Of a DNA stretch of 64,000 nt, positions 9,701 to 21,517 are shown piece after piece. The stretch is taken from positions 1 through 64,000 of the forward strand of contig QXCR01000142.1 in the NCBI GenBank assembly GCA_004380135.1, given 5' to 3'. This stretch comes from Stemphylium vesicarium (lineage: Eukaryota > Ascomycota > Dothideomycetes > Pleosporales > Pleosporaceae). The notes under the pieces are model-generated. The model was not told where the DNA came from. It saw only the letters and a list, made by a program, of their open reading frames with translations, and ran no database searches. The position numbers were made by a program, and so were the translations under genes. Position 1 is the first letter of the stretch. Each line of letters opens with the position of its first letter.

Positions 9701-11652
9701 GCTGCGCATACGGCATGTCTGAAGTAGGTCTCCCATGGCTCAAAGAGGTTGAGCGAGCAGGGTGGATCATCGTCTTTTGCTCAGAAACCTTCACCTTTGG
9801 CTCCTTGTTGCGACCGCCATAGGATAGGCTTTTGCCAGAAGAGCCGCTGCTAACATCCTTGAAACCCCTGGTAAACGGGAGAGAGGTCGTAGATGTTTCA
9901 CGTAGTACCTGATCCAACGCCGCAAACGTCCATGAGCGAACAACATTCTCAATGAGTTGCTCATCAAACGTAATGTCGTGAGCTTTCGCGCTACCAACAC
10001 ACATTAGCGCGACCACACACTGCAGATGGCCGGACTTACCCATTGATCAGATCATCTCGCAGAAGTCTTCCAGCGAACGTAATGAAGTTCAACGCGCGTG
10101 TGCAAAGGTCGGCGAGAGAGAAGAGATCTTCAGAATCATTGCTTTGCCCGCCCGACTTCATACCGATAGCACTGTCGTCGGTCGAGCGCTGTATCACGCC
10201 AGCATTGGGCCGAGGTTGCAGCTTAGTTGCAAAATCTGAGCGTGCGGAGATCGAATTACCAAGCCTCAGTAGCAAAGACATCTGGCGTGCGAAGATGTAC
10301 AGTCTGAAGTCGAAGATCGAGATGTTGTTGGCAAGAATTAGACCGCGGTAGTCTTTCCTCAACGCATTGATCGGTCTCTCATCGTGGATAGCTGACTGTG
10401 AGCCATCCGAGGTGCCCCCTTCTGGTTCCGCTTTGGAAAGCTCTAATGCCTTCTGGTATAGATCGTCCGAGTGGCTAAGCAGAACGCTTCCTTGGGCTTC
10501 CTCGCTCGCTTGATCCCTAATGACACTGTCCAGACCAATGGAAAGCTCATCATAACCCAACAGAGCATCTTCGACTAAACCTACACTCTCAAAACCTCTA
10601 GCAAGGCCTTCTTTGAGGATAAAGAAGGTGTTGAAGTTCCAGCCAGGGAATGAACGCTGAGCGTCGTTTTTCCGTATATCTTCTTCATACTGGCTTACAC
10701 GTAGATCGAAAGAAGAAAGGATGAGTACCTTGAACCTAGTTATGACGTCGGCCCAAGCTCTCTCTTGCTCCTGCGGCGCTTCGATGATCGTCGGGGCATT
10801 GGCTGGTGCTGCAACTGGTAGCATTTGAGGTGGGACTCTTTCTTTTGGTACTCGTATCTGAGCAACTCGATCAGGCGCCGATTTGGATGATACGTTGAAG
10901 TCTGCACGCAACTTCTCGAGAAGAGTCGTCGTCCCGCGCGTCCATCTAGAAGCTGCACCGGTCTTCTCTTTTTCGCCGGTCGCCGTACTTGAAGATCCAC
11001 GGGGCTGGCTTGCTGCTGGAGTTTCAGGTACGACAACATGGATGATCAACCATTCGAAAGCGTCATGGTTCTCTTGCGTGTTGGCCGTGCTGCTTTGAGA
11101 GGGCGGGGTGTGCTCCTTGACCCATTCGCGGACGTATTTCCGCGCTGTCGCCTTGTAGGTATCAGAATCATCACATCGCAGAAGATATACCTTAAGATAG
11201 GGCGTTTGGCGCAGGCCTGGAATCTGATGTCGTCTCTCTTTCTCTTTGTTAGGTGCCCTGAAGATTTCATCCGTGGTCCTAGTGGGCGTACCTTGTCCGG
11301 TCGCTGAAGTTGACGAAGTCGAACCTGCGGCTTGTGCTGACTCTGGGCTAGGCACGAGATCCACATGCAAGGAGTCTATCGACCTGAGCGGTCGCGTTGG
11401 AGCTTTCCAATGTAGATTGCGAAGTGGAAGACGCGCAGCTAAATCCTCTTGGATCAATTCGAAGACCCCAGACGGGTCATGGTACTCGACTGTAAAAAGT
11501 AAGTGGTGTTACGATGAAAGTGGCAAGGGTGCGCGTGTACCCGTGACTTTGGAGCTTGATAGCCCATCCATCACCGTAGGTTCAGCTGGAGCCTGTTTAG
11601 AACCATCCTCTGAGGCACCCAGGGCTGGCGCACCATTTCCAGCCACACTCAT
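6756..11652 (-). CDS. TRS130: TRAPP II complex subunit Trs130/TRAPPC10
   Basis: Five exons (11652-11541, 11489-10040, 9990-8634, 8586-7474, 7418-6756) give 1564 residues in one unbroken phase. All introns are 47-55 nt. Exon 1 leads into KVTVEYHDPSGVFELIQEDL, the typical TRAPPC10 N-terminus. The large alpha-solenoid part follows (for example FPGWNFNTFFILKEGLARGF). The last two exons hold the beta-rich C-terminal TRAPPC10 region (SLSLESPPTVLHSPVATVG; WASPSSLVSAANL). Known role: Trs130 is a specific subunit of TRAPP II, the exchange factor for Ypt31/32 (Rab11-like) in late Golgi and endosomal traffic. The protein is longer than the yeast one, partly through disordered Ser/Thr-rich inserts near residues 60-90 and 170-200. 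It appears intact, with no signal peptide. Confidence 0.93.
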
Positions 11653-12433
11653 GAACCGCGCACGCCCGAAATGTAGGTAATAGCTAGCGGATTATGTTTG
11701 GGATGACTTTTGCTTGGCTTTGCAGGTATGGATGCGTCGCGAGATGAACGTTGCACTTTGGATGGCTTCACCGCTAGCCTGGACTAACTGCATGAGACTT
11801 AGCTTCTGACGCAGCCCCACTCCATCACGTGCCGATACCGTCACCGGTGAACTTGGAGAGCAGGCGCTCTGGGCCATTCAACACCGACTAATCACTGTGG
11901 AGCTTCGAAATCTACATCGCTTGGCCTTGCATCTCGTGCGTACTTGATTTGCAAATCGCTAAGCGATGCTTCGTGGCACCGAGTTGAGGTGCTCAGGCGC
12001 ACTTCTCATACGCGTCGCATTCTTCGCATTGCGATTTCCATCACAGATCGCCATATGATTGGATTGTTTCCGTCCATTTTCCAGATCTATATAGTCACAT
12101 TCAGTTATGGGGGCCCCGATGTTCTTGATCGATCTTCCAATATGCCTTGTCTCTCCGATTAAACCTTCCTTTAGGGAGCCTTACCTCGCATCCGTCGCAT
12201 CGTTTCCACATCACTCAATAATTACAATGAGCGTTCAGCCTTTAATTCTTCTATAAAACTTTCTTGAGCATCTCAAATCTTTTTAAATACCAAGCCCTGA
12301 TCACACCGATCGTTTTCAAGTCACTTACAACTGCACAATCGCCTTTCGCGTCCGCATCGCAAGCACCTCCCGAGCGAAAAAGTACAGCGTGAGATATTGC
12401 AACAACAACCTCGCAAGAAAATCATTCATCATC
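11653..12433. other. Divergent promoter region between TRS130 and an RTA1-like gene
   Basis: About 780 bases between two divergently transcribed genes, so it should carry both promoters and 5' UTRs. The part near 12180-12380 is pyrimidine-rich with a TATAAA-like stretch near 12253. I see no further gene or repeat. Confidence 0.5.
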
Positions 12434-13633
12434 ATGGGCATGGGAGACTACACCCCCGGCAGCGTCTGGTACTACACGCCTAACAAGACAGCCCCTATAA
12501 CTTTCATAACCCTCTTCTCCATCTCCGGCACCCTTCACATCTACCAAACATTGTCCGTACCCCTCCCCGTCTCCCCTTCCTCTTTCTCCTTTCTCCTAAC
12601 AAAAGCCTTCCACAGAAAGCACAAATCCTGGCGAACAACCCTCCTCCTCCCCTGGGCCGCCCTCCTCATGATAACCGGCCTCGCCCTGCGCCTAGCCGGG
12701 TCCCACGACCCGACATCCCTCCGCTACCTGATCGCCTCCACAGTCCTCATCCTATCCGGTCCCCCCGTGTACGCTCTGATAAACTACTTCATCCTCTCCC
12801 GACTCCTGTACTACATCCCGTACCTCGCGCCTCTGCACCCGGGCCGCGTGGCAACGACATTCATCGGGCTCGATGCCGTGTGCGAGATCCTGATCGGCCA
12901 AGGGGCATGGCGGATGGCTGATTCCAGCTCCTCGGATGTAGAGCGGCAGCTCGGATCCAATCTCGTCAGCGCATCGCTGTGTTTGCAGGCTGCGCTGTTT
13001 GGTGCGTTTGGACTGTTGGCTGCGCTGTTCCATCGGCGCGCGGGGCAAGCGCGTGTTTTGAAGAAGGAGCTGCGTGTTGTGCTATATGTCATGTACGTCA
13101 GTGCTGCCATCGTGACGATCCGCTGTATTTATCGCCTTGTTGAGTACTTTTCTGGCTGGGATTCGCAGGTTTACAGAAATGAGGTTTGGTTTTGGGTCTT
13201 TGAGGCGGGGATTATGTTGGTGAACACTGTGCTGCTTAATGTTTGGCATCCGGGTAAGCGGCTTCCGCATTTGAATGAGGTTTTTCTGGCTCGCGATGGG
13301 GTTACGGAACGGAAGGGACCGGGCTGGGGGGATGATCGGCCGTGGATTGTTACGGTTTTTGATCCTTTTGATCTCTGGGGGTTGGTGAGGGGGAGGGATA
13401 AGAAGACGATGTTCTGGGACATGAGTGATGCGGAGTTGGAAGCGGCAAGATTGGAGAAGAAGAGGAATAAGAGAGGTGTGGTTAGGGCGTTGTTGGATCC
13501 ATTCTATTTGTGGGGTGAGAGGGGACATCTTGGGCGGTATCTAGTCAAGAGCAAGAGGAGTAGGCAAGGAAGTCGTCAAGGTGGTGTGGTGGGATTGGAG
13601 ACGGTGACAGCTGGCACTAAACACGCAGTTTGA
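12434..13633 (+). CDS. RTA1-like membrane protein
   Basis: A single open frame of 399 residues from MGMGDYTPGSVWYYTPNKTA; an upstream ATG at 12389 is possible but has a poorer context. Seven hydrophobic segments follow in RTA1 order: FITLFSISGTLHIYQT, WAALLMITGLALRLAG, LIASTVLILSGPPVYALINY, TTFIGLDAVCEILIGQGA, ASLCLQAALFGAFGLLAALF, VVLYVMYVSAAIVTIRCIYR with the conserved R(x)2YRLVEYFSGW-type motif, and WVFEAGIMLVNTVLLNVWHPG. Known: RTA1/RSB1-type proteins are linked to sphingoid-base movement and stress or 7-aminocholesterol resistance. The segment IYQTLSV...KAFHRKHKSW may hide a 63-nt intron (GTCCGT to CCACAG) whose removal gives the family's short first loop. The C-terminal 100 residues are cytosolic and basic. 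Confidence 0.85.
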   Translation: MGMGDYTPGSVWYYTPNKTAPITFITLFSISGTLHIYQTLSVPLPVSPSSFSFLLTKAFHRKHKSWRTTLLLPWAALLMITGLALRLAGSHDPTSLRYLIASTVLILSGPPVYALINYFILSRLLYYIPYLAPLHPGRVATTFIGLDAVCEILIGQGAWRMADSSSSDVERQLGSNLVSASLCLQAALFGAFGLLAALFHRRAGQARVLKKELRVVLYVMYVSAAIVTIRCIYRLVEYFSGWDSQVYRNEVWFWVFEAGIMLVNTVLLNVWHPGKRLPHLNEVFLARDGVTERKGPGWGDDRPWIVTVFDPFDLWGLVRGRDKKTMFWDMSDAELEAARLEKKRNKRGVVRALLDPFYLWGERGHLGRYLVKSKRSRQGSRQGGVVGLETVTAGTKHAV

Positions 13634-16600
13634 TGTGTTTTGTGCTGGCATGCGATATCAAATGGGGCAGTGGATCTCTCTCAATAAGCATGTTGTACTC
13701 AAGGTTCACGCTGTTGTAACATCGCATACTGCCGCCTTTGTTAGCAGACAAAAAGAAGGAGTCGATGGGCATGTCTGAAGCTTGCAGGAGTTACTGATAT
13801 CATGAGTGCAGAATGAGAAGAGGTAGTTTGAAGTCCAAGAGGAAGGATCGCCCCTAGCGTAAGTTACCAGATGGTTATCCGCAGATTTTCGTCGAGATGG
13901 CGCACATAGAGCAGCAGAATAAAGTTCAACCCTCGTATCTCGCTACAAGGTAGAACCCAGACAAAGAAAGGAGGGAGGGACATCCATCGCACGTAGCGGT
14001 CTACCCGTAGTGTCAAGTGAGGCAGCGATAAGCCACGTGCACTGCTTCGAAGGTAGTATCGCATTGTCGTATTCTACCTTGAAAGAGATCGGAAAAAACA
14101 CTCCACCAATAAATTAATATCCTTCTATCATTCGCATACCAGTCCACCAGTCTAGTAAGACGCTGGTCTAGCCAATCCAACACACCCAAGCGCCATGTTC
14201 GCGCCAATCCCGTTCTCCTCTCCCCATAATAGCCATCAATCCATGTTAAACCCATGCGTACAACTGACCAATACGATCTACATACCCAGATACTATTCCT
14301 AGCCTTGTATCTGCACAGCTGATGAGATAGGAAGCCAGATGCCCCAAGTCCGCAACCCAACAGACCCAACCTTCAGCCCAGCAGCCGGCAATCCCGCGTT
14401 AAGCAAGGGGGATTCAGTCACGGCGAGAGAGCTCGACTGCCAATGAAGCTCTTAACCCTTCATGCATCAAATACCAAGGGCCGATCAGACGATCATGGGC
14501 TTCTTTCCCTTGGGCCTTCTAGAATGGTAGGCACGGTTTCCAGAAGAGCGGGAATATCGTACCCCTTGGGGTTTTGCATGCACGTGTATAGATCTATTTC
14601 AAGCTTCGTATTTTTTCGGCTGGTCTCGGTGCTTGATGTAGACGCCGAGTAAGAGGGGTAGAGGTCGTGCGGTTATGCTAGCGTTTTGTAGATGGTAAGC
14701 CCTGGACGATGCTGGGGATCGCACGTGATGGGTATTGTATCTTGCTATGGGTGAAAGAGACTTGGCAACTGGTATCAGGCCATTACGTTCGCTCTACCCG
14801 GGTATCGGGGCGCACCGTAGCTTTGGTCTGCCTGGCAAAAGACAAATCTCTTTCATGATGACACACTTTACTTGCGGCATATTGTTCGAGATGACCCAGG
14901 GCGTACGTCGTGGCTTTTACCAGTGTGACGCCCGTGTTCATGAGGCGCTCAGGGCGCTGAGTTGGCGACCCTCTTGATCGGGTGGGTTGCACTTGGTCGT
15001 GTCAAGATACTCCAGTTGAGTGCTAGGGAGAAACGTGGCTCTATGGTGCTTCGAGAGGCGCGGAATTGTAGCTTGAGTGGCCTGATACTGAGACTGAGCC
15101 TTACGATGAAGAATGCTGCACGTCTGGTCTCGAGTATGCAGGCAGGGCTCAGAATAGTGCTCATGTCAGGAACTGCGGCATGTCCACGATTGTGACGTAG
15201 CCGTTGACGATAAGGCTGCATGGTTTGCACCATGGCCGTCACGAGGCAATTTACGTCCTGGCGCGATTTGACGCAGGCAAGTTTGTTGCGGGCAGCAGTG
15301 CAGTCTTGCAAGTTATTGTTATAGCAGGGGTGTATCTCGCCAGCACGGCTTTAGCTGCTAAAGTGTGAAACGCATGTGGAAGATCCAGACTCGTGACGAT
15401 GACCAAATGTATTCGCGCTGGGTGCCTCAGGCTGCACATTGCTGGAAGTCCTTTGCAGAAAATTGAGCGCAAGGCTGCACATGATGGCACGGCTCTGTAC
15501 GAGACGTGTATCCTTGTGTAGCTGGGATGGAAGAATGCATGGTTGCTGAGGCTCTCAATGCCGTGCCCCAGGCAGGGAAATGCGACTGGTAACTCCCGGA
15601 GGATTTGTCGGAGTCCACAGTGCGACAACGTCCCTCCCGCGCAGCTCCAGCGGAGCGTTTGACATGCGTGTGGTGGGTTCGGTGTCCCCAAATCAATGAA
15701 GCGTGAAACCTCCGTTACCTTCAAAGTCTATGTTGCTCCTTGGCAAGTCACATTGGGGTACGGGTGCGGCTAAAGCGGATGGACTCGAGGTGTGATCTCA
15801 TGGCAAAGCGCCACAACGTCGAGCTAGCAGTAACAGATGCCATCGTGTTCCTCAAGCCAGTTGTTCCGTTCAACACCAAGAGGGAGGGCTCGCGATGTTG
15901 GTAGCAGCGTGAAGCGGATCTGATCGCCCCCAGGCTCCGTGGATGGCTTCAACGGGAGATTGCGCTTCCTGGCCGTTGTGGGATCCACTGAGGATTGGGG
16001 GCTGCATGCTTCCGACGAGCGGGCAGCAAATCAAGGTGGCTGGAATGGCGGGTGGATGGTTCCAGCTTGGCGCCTCAGCACAGGGCCGGCAGGGATTTTT
16101 CAGCCACGATGATCATTTGGAAGTGGACCGTTTCTCGCCCTCTGCTCGGTGCTGGAAATCCGCCTCGCTGGCCATTGGTACCCGCTACGGCAGTCTGTCA
16201 GCATCGGTCCCAGAGAAAAGCACTGCTGGGCGAACCGTTCGCGCCAACGGCTGCCGCCCTGGCAGAAGCAACCCGCACTGCAACATGCCACGTAGAGACG
16301 AGGTTGCAATTTAGAAAAAAAGGGAGGAATCGATATTCAGGTCTGCGTTGAGTGCAATCATGGGCATCAGGCGATTCCTCCTGTCGTGTGCGCCACTAGC
16401 AAGCTACACAGTCGCACGGCACGGCGCAAACTTGGCAGTAGGCGGTATCTTCCGGGTACCCTGGCAGGCGGCCCACGCCATGCATGACCCCATACACCAA
16501 CCACACGAAGCCGCCCCTCAACACACACGCACACTTCCAGGACAGCGCGCCACCCAGCTGAGCGCCTCCGACGTCGTGGCATCTTGTCTCTGCGTGCGCG

Positions 16601-17930
16601 TGCCGAGTCCTTGTTGCAACGCATCTTGGTCCCAATGTAGCCAGAGCCAGAGGGCATGGCAGCATCTTCGGGCGCTGACTGTGGCCAAGCGCCTATAAGA
16701 TTGTCATGGAGCGACGCTGTCGCTGCTTATCGATGACCCCCGGGGTTGGATGGAACCGTGTGATCGGTGGGCCAGCCGCGACCTAGTTTAACTTTGTGAA
16801 GACCCGTGCCAATATGTTTCGATTCCCGCCTGGTGCTCGCTTCGAGGCGTACGAGTCAGTGCAGCTGGCTGCCCAGTTGTCTGATGCGCGAGTCCCTGCG
16901 CGAGTCTCTGTGGGAGTCTACTGCGCGAGGGCGAAAGCAGGCTGCTAATCGGCTGGCCCAGGTGGAGCGACGACGTTCAAGGTGCAGACGCTGGCTCCAT
17001 ATCGGCCGCCGTAGTTCTCGTGAGAATTGGGCTGCGCCATGCGCTCCAGCTGCTAGGGCTGCAAGTGGGCGAGCGACGCATCCGCGGAGCATCCATCGGC
17101 TGCATGCTACCTGGGAGCGGGAGAGGCTTCAAACCAATGGCCACACCGAACTATCCTGTCTTTGTCTGCTCTAGTTCGGCTAAAAGTGTCAGTGCAGATG
17201 AGCCTGCCCCAGCGGGCCACCCAGCCGTCCCCTCTCATACCCGGCTGCCCTCAGCTCTCCCCATTCTTCTGCTCATCCATCGCCGACTTTGCGTTCGACC
17301 TCCACGCACTTCGAGCGAGCCATTGCAACTGCGGCACTCGACGACTGGCGCTCCTCTGTCAGATACGTGTATAGGATACTCTCGCTCATATCCCGCCCCC
17401 AAGCAAGCTGTCAGCCTTGCCGTCGCGTCTCTTTTGGCCCCCAGCACAGCATACCTCACCCTCGGCACCACCACCACTCACCACTCACCAACTGCAATCC
17501 GTCACCTATTTTTTTCTACGCCCACAAACTGCATAACCCTCTTCAACAATACAGTACATCAACTTGCGCATTCATTTCGTCTCTTTTCCAATTGTCCACA
17601 GGTATGTTTTTCCAGTCGCCCATTTTCGCGTCGTTGGGTTGCCGGCAGCTTGGGCTCGGGTCAGCCAGCGATGCGGACATTGCCCTGCCGCGCCCACGAG
17701 GTTTGCCAGATGGCACTGTCAAATGCATTGACTGACAAGCCCAGAACATTTCGATTCCGTGGTCGAGCAAAACGTAATTGTACTTTTAGTTGACCCAGAG
17801 GTCCAGCACTGTGGTCACCGACGTAAGTGCGCCTTCCCAGCGGGTGGAGCGTGGCAGTCCCTGAGATCGACTCGCTCCGACTCCACGACCACGCGGCATG
17901 CTGACTCGTCCTAGACACCCACCACCCACC
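13634..17930. other. 4.3-kb intergenic region upstream of veA
   Basis: No frame here looks like a conserved gene; the longest (157 codons, minus strand 15724-15251) has no recognisable domain. The last 2 kb before veA become GC-rich, then pyrimidine-rich near 17400-17600, as expected for a long fungal promoter and leader. A possible leader intron runs from GTATGT (17602) to CTAG (17914). A long upstream region is common for developmental regulators, so control elements are likely but not identifiable by eye. Confidence 0.5.
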
Positions 17931-19694
17931 ATGTCCAACATCGTTGTTACCAACGAGACCAAGAGCCAGTCGGTTCGCACAACCAAGGATGGCAGGCAAA
18001 TTCGCTACAATCTTCAAGTAATCCAGCAGCCGGAGCGTGCCCGTGCCTGTGGTAGCGGCGCGAAGTCCAGTGCCGATCGACGTCCAGTCGACCCTCCCCC
18101 AATTGTCGAGCTTCGCGTCTTCGAGAACGACCAGGAAATCACCTTTGCCTACAACGCGAACTTCTTCCTCCACGCCAGTCTCGAGAATGCGCGTACCATT
18201 GCACCTGGACGCAATGCATCCACCGCTGGCCCAAGCTTCCCCGTCCTCACTGGTACCCCCGTTGCAGGCATGGCCTACCTCGACCGCCCGACACCTGCCG
18301 GGTACTTCATCTTCCCTGACCTGTCGGTCCGCCATGAGGGCAAGTACCGTCTGAGTTTTGCCCTCTTCGAGAACCTGGCCGAGGTCAAGGACCTAGACCC
18401 TGAGGACCCCGACGTCATCTACGACGGCAACCAGTTCGTCAGCCACCGCTGCGAGGTCAAGTCCGCACCTTTCACCGTCTTCTCTGCAAAGAAATTCCCA
18501 GGCTTGTCCGAGAGTACCGCTCTGAGCCGGATGGTCGCCGAGCAAGGTTGCCGTGTCCGTATCCGCCGCGATGTGAGGATGAGGCGCCGCGAGAACAAGT
18601 CGTCCAAGGAATGGGACGAGTACGATGAGGAAGGAGGAGGCTATGATCGCGCCCGAGGCACCGCAACCCCTGACAACTACGGCCAACCACCAAGTGCTCC
18701 TCTCGATGACCGACCGCGCTCATTGTCCAATGCCAGCAACCCTTCGCTAGCACCGCCGCGCCGTCCCAGCATCGAAGAAATGGCCCACGCCTACCCAGCG
18801 AGCAACGGCTACCAACAGCAAATGCCTCCCCCACAGACCCCTGCTTACGCACAAATGCCATCGTATGGCTCGAACCAACATCAGTACTCTCAGCAATACC
18901 AAACTCCACAATCGGCCCCGATGATGCAGCCTCCACAGCCCCCGCAGCATGCGGCGCCCTACTCGCAGCACCCACAACACAGCAGCTACACGAGCCAGCA
19001 TCAAGCTCAACCTGCAATGCCCATCAGCCAACAGTACGGATACTCCGGCTATCAGCAACAACCACAGTACGAGCATGTAGCACCCACACGACAAGAGCAA
19101 ATGCACTCTGAGTACGCTCATCCCGCAGACTACCGCCGGACATCAGTCACACAAGCGGTGCCTCAGCAATATCCTGCTCCTAGCCACCCAATGCAATCAT
19201 ACAACCCTATGGACCAGTACAGCCGACCGCAGCAGATGAGCCAGCCCTTGCACACGTCGCCTCAATCCTACGCGTCCTCGGCTCCTGGTGGCATGCACAC
19301 ACCCAGCCACCAGCCATTGCCGTCTTTGAGGCCCATTGTTGCCGACAAGCTAGACCCTGTCTCTCCGTCGTACCAATCCCCACCTAGCGCCATGTCTGTC
19401 AACTCAGATGGCTCCAGCCAGAACTACGCTCTACCCAAGTTCAACCCTCAGGTGCAAGGCCTGCCGCCCATGTCAGCTACATCAAGCAACAAGCGCTCCT
19501 TCTCCAGCACATTTGACTCTCGTCACTTGAACGACCGCATGGTCGCTGGAAGCAGGCCTCAACCATCGGGTGCTGGATACAACTACGACCCCGAGTCTCC
19601 TGACATGGAAGAGCCAATGGACCGGGCTGCTATGATGTATAGGCGCGCAGACGGCACACAACGACAACGGCATGTACCTGAAGTCGGCGTCTAA
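17931..19694 (+). CDS. veA: Velvet regulator VeA
   Basis: One exon of 587 residues, taking MSNIVVTN at 17931 (context CACCATG) as the start; the frame opens 11 codons earlier. The velvet domain covers about residues 15-220, with VIQQPERARACGSGAKSSAD, VLTGTPVAGMAYLDRPTPAG and the end KKFPGLSESTALSRMV followed by RIRRDVRMRRR. This subtype, with the long C-terminal tail, is VeA rather than VelB, VelC or VosA. The tail is Gln/Pro/Tyr-rich and disordered (about 250-500) and ends in the conserved block around NKRSFSSTFD. Known: VeA moves from cytosol to nucleus in the dark, binds VelB and LaeA, and coordinates sexual/asexual development with secondary metabolism. It appears intact. Confidence 0.93.
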   Translation: MSNIVVTNETKSQSVRTTKDGRQIRYNLQVIQQPERARACGSGAKSSADRRPVDPPPIVELRVFENDQEITFAYNANFFLHASLENARTIAPGRNASTAGPSFPVLTGTPVAGMAYLDRPTPAGYFIFPDLSVRHEGKYRLSFALFENLAEVKDLDPEDPDVIYDGNQFVSHRCEVKSAPFTVFSAKKFPGLSESTALSRMVAEQGCRVRIRRDVRMRRRENKSSKEWDEYDEEGGGYDRARGTATPDNYGQPPSAPLDDRPRSLSNASNPSLAPPRRPSIEEMAHAYPASNGYQQQMPPPQTPAYAQMPSYGSNQHQYSQQYQTPQSAPMMQPPQPPQHAAPYSQHPQHSSYTSQHQAQPAMPISQQYGYSGYQQQPQYEHVAPTRQEQMHSEYAHPADYRRTSVTQAVPQQYPAPSHPMQSYNPMDQYSRPQQMSQPLHTSPQSYASSAPGGMHTPSHQPLPSLRPIVADKLDPVSPSYQSPPSAMSVNSDGSSQNYALPKFNPQVQGLPPMSATSSNKRSFSSTFDSRHLNDRMVAGSRPQPSGAGYNYDPESPDMEEPMDRAAMMYRRADGTQRQRHVPEVGV

Positions 19695-21517
19695 ATTTGG
19701 TCCGTTGCTGACGGCCATCCATCCACTATGAACACGGCCGCCTGCATGCAAATATCTGCATAAGTATCTGTTGTTGGAGTACGGAGTTTTGTGTTAACCT
19801 GTTACGGATCTAATGTGCTCCGATCATCCATATACCCCCTCGAGTACGCAGAACTGGCGATCTCTCATTACGGCGATCTTTCCTCTGCCTATTGCAACCT
19901 TGTTGTTGTTTATTCTAGTACGCTTCCTGTCCTTCTATGCTTTATTGTCACACAAGTCAGTCGATGAGCTGCACACCACCTTTTTCCTTTTCTTGCTTTT
20001 CTGTTGTTGTTCAAACATCACACCACATATTCGCATACCCACATACCCCAGCAGAGGCATCATATCCTCCTCGCTTTTCCTTTCATTGTTGTTGCTGCTA
20101 TTACGTAAATTGGTTGTCTGCTTGGATCATAGGACATGACTCAATCACTCATTGTCATGAGTCGCATATCATCTTTTCCTTTTGGTTCAAGTCACCCGGT
20201 GGAAATTGTCTTTGCTGAAAAAATTCACGATCATTCATTACGGCTTGACGGCCAGGGCCTAACCCCAGAATGTGGGATGAATAGGAACAAAAAGTGTACC
20301 GTTCCACGGTAAACAAGGGAGGCTTGCGTGTTGTTTATATAGATTCCCGCATGTTAGGCTCAAGCTTTTTTCTATCCAATGGCATACGCTGTGCATTAAT
20401 CTATATTCTGCTTGCACCTGGTGATACAACTTGTGCTATGCGTTTCGTAATACTGACATGTGTGGTGCAGGCAATACTGTTCCAGCGGAAATGTTATTGC
20501 CAACCCAATGAATCTACTTCTTCCCGCCATCATACATCTCACGAGGTTACATCGCCATCTCCCTACCTCGTCATAGGAGCTGCTGCTATTTACATGCATT
20601 TATGCGAGACCGTTGAACGATCCGTCTGGGCACAGTGGTGTGCAGATACGTACCGGGAGATCTGGCGTGCATGGCGGCTAAATCCACGAGATGGGGTTTG
20701 GGGATGTCAATATATTGCTGTACACAGAGGCGGGTTGAGACATTGGTAATAGCCAGACGTCTTGTAATGGTCTCCCTGTTCCTAATTGACGTTTGAAGTG
20801 CAGTGCATCGATACTCACCCAGATTGTCTGAGTCGCACAGACCATCCATCCGCATCCTTAGTAATAATCACCATTCGCAATCGCCTCAATCCTCTTCCCT
20901 CAGTCCGCAGAGCAAACTTCCTGTTGCACACTTCGCCTCGCCTAGCGTCATTCCTCCCGTCCCCATCTCCAGATTTCCGCCCACACACACGCATGTACTT
21001 ACCCCTCCCCCATCACCGAAAGTTACCCCGCGCGCCAGTCACGACCGCAAAATTGCGTGATTGCAAAGTTGAACCTTCGCACGCGACGATCTTCAGACTC
21101 GGACGGGGGTATGACAGATGTTTTTTACACAATGCGAGGGTATTGAAGGGCTTGGTAACGCCGATTCCAATACCAACTAACTCGATATCATCTTGACGGC
21201 GAAGATGGTGGGGTTTGTAACAAGCTTGCTAGTACGAATGCGTAAGACCACGACCCTGAATAGGATGTGTACCGCGGACCACTCTTTGAGGTACTTGACC
21301 ACACGCGAGCGTGGGCGTAAATGACGTGACCGACGCGATTGTCCCGCGTGCAGATGTGATCCTTCGTGTGTAGGTTTCCCCTCTTTTTTCCTTTACACTC
21401 ATTCTCTTTGCGATTCCATTGTGACTTACTCGCACATACTCCACCAAGCGGTATCGACATAGCTCAAAGACAGCAGACTCTGAAGCCTACAGACAGCGAG
21501 GTCAAGGTTAGCACAAG
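19695..21517. other. Intergenic region between veA and the sulfhydrylase gene
   Basis: About 1.8 kb: the 3' UTR of veA and the promoter of the methionine-pathway gene. A pyrimidine-rich stretch lies at 20870-21030. No convincing gene, repeat or tRNA was seen. Confidence 0.5.

Noticed and set aside
15251..15724. 157-codon minus-strand frame upstream of veA
   Set aside because: Composition rich in Ala, Cys, His and Arg without any motif; no promoter or splice support.
17661..18335. 224-codon frame antisense to veA
   Set aside because: A shadow of the conserved velvet domain coding sequence.
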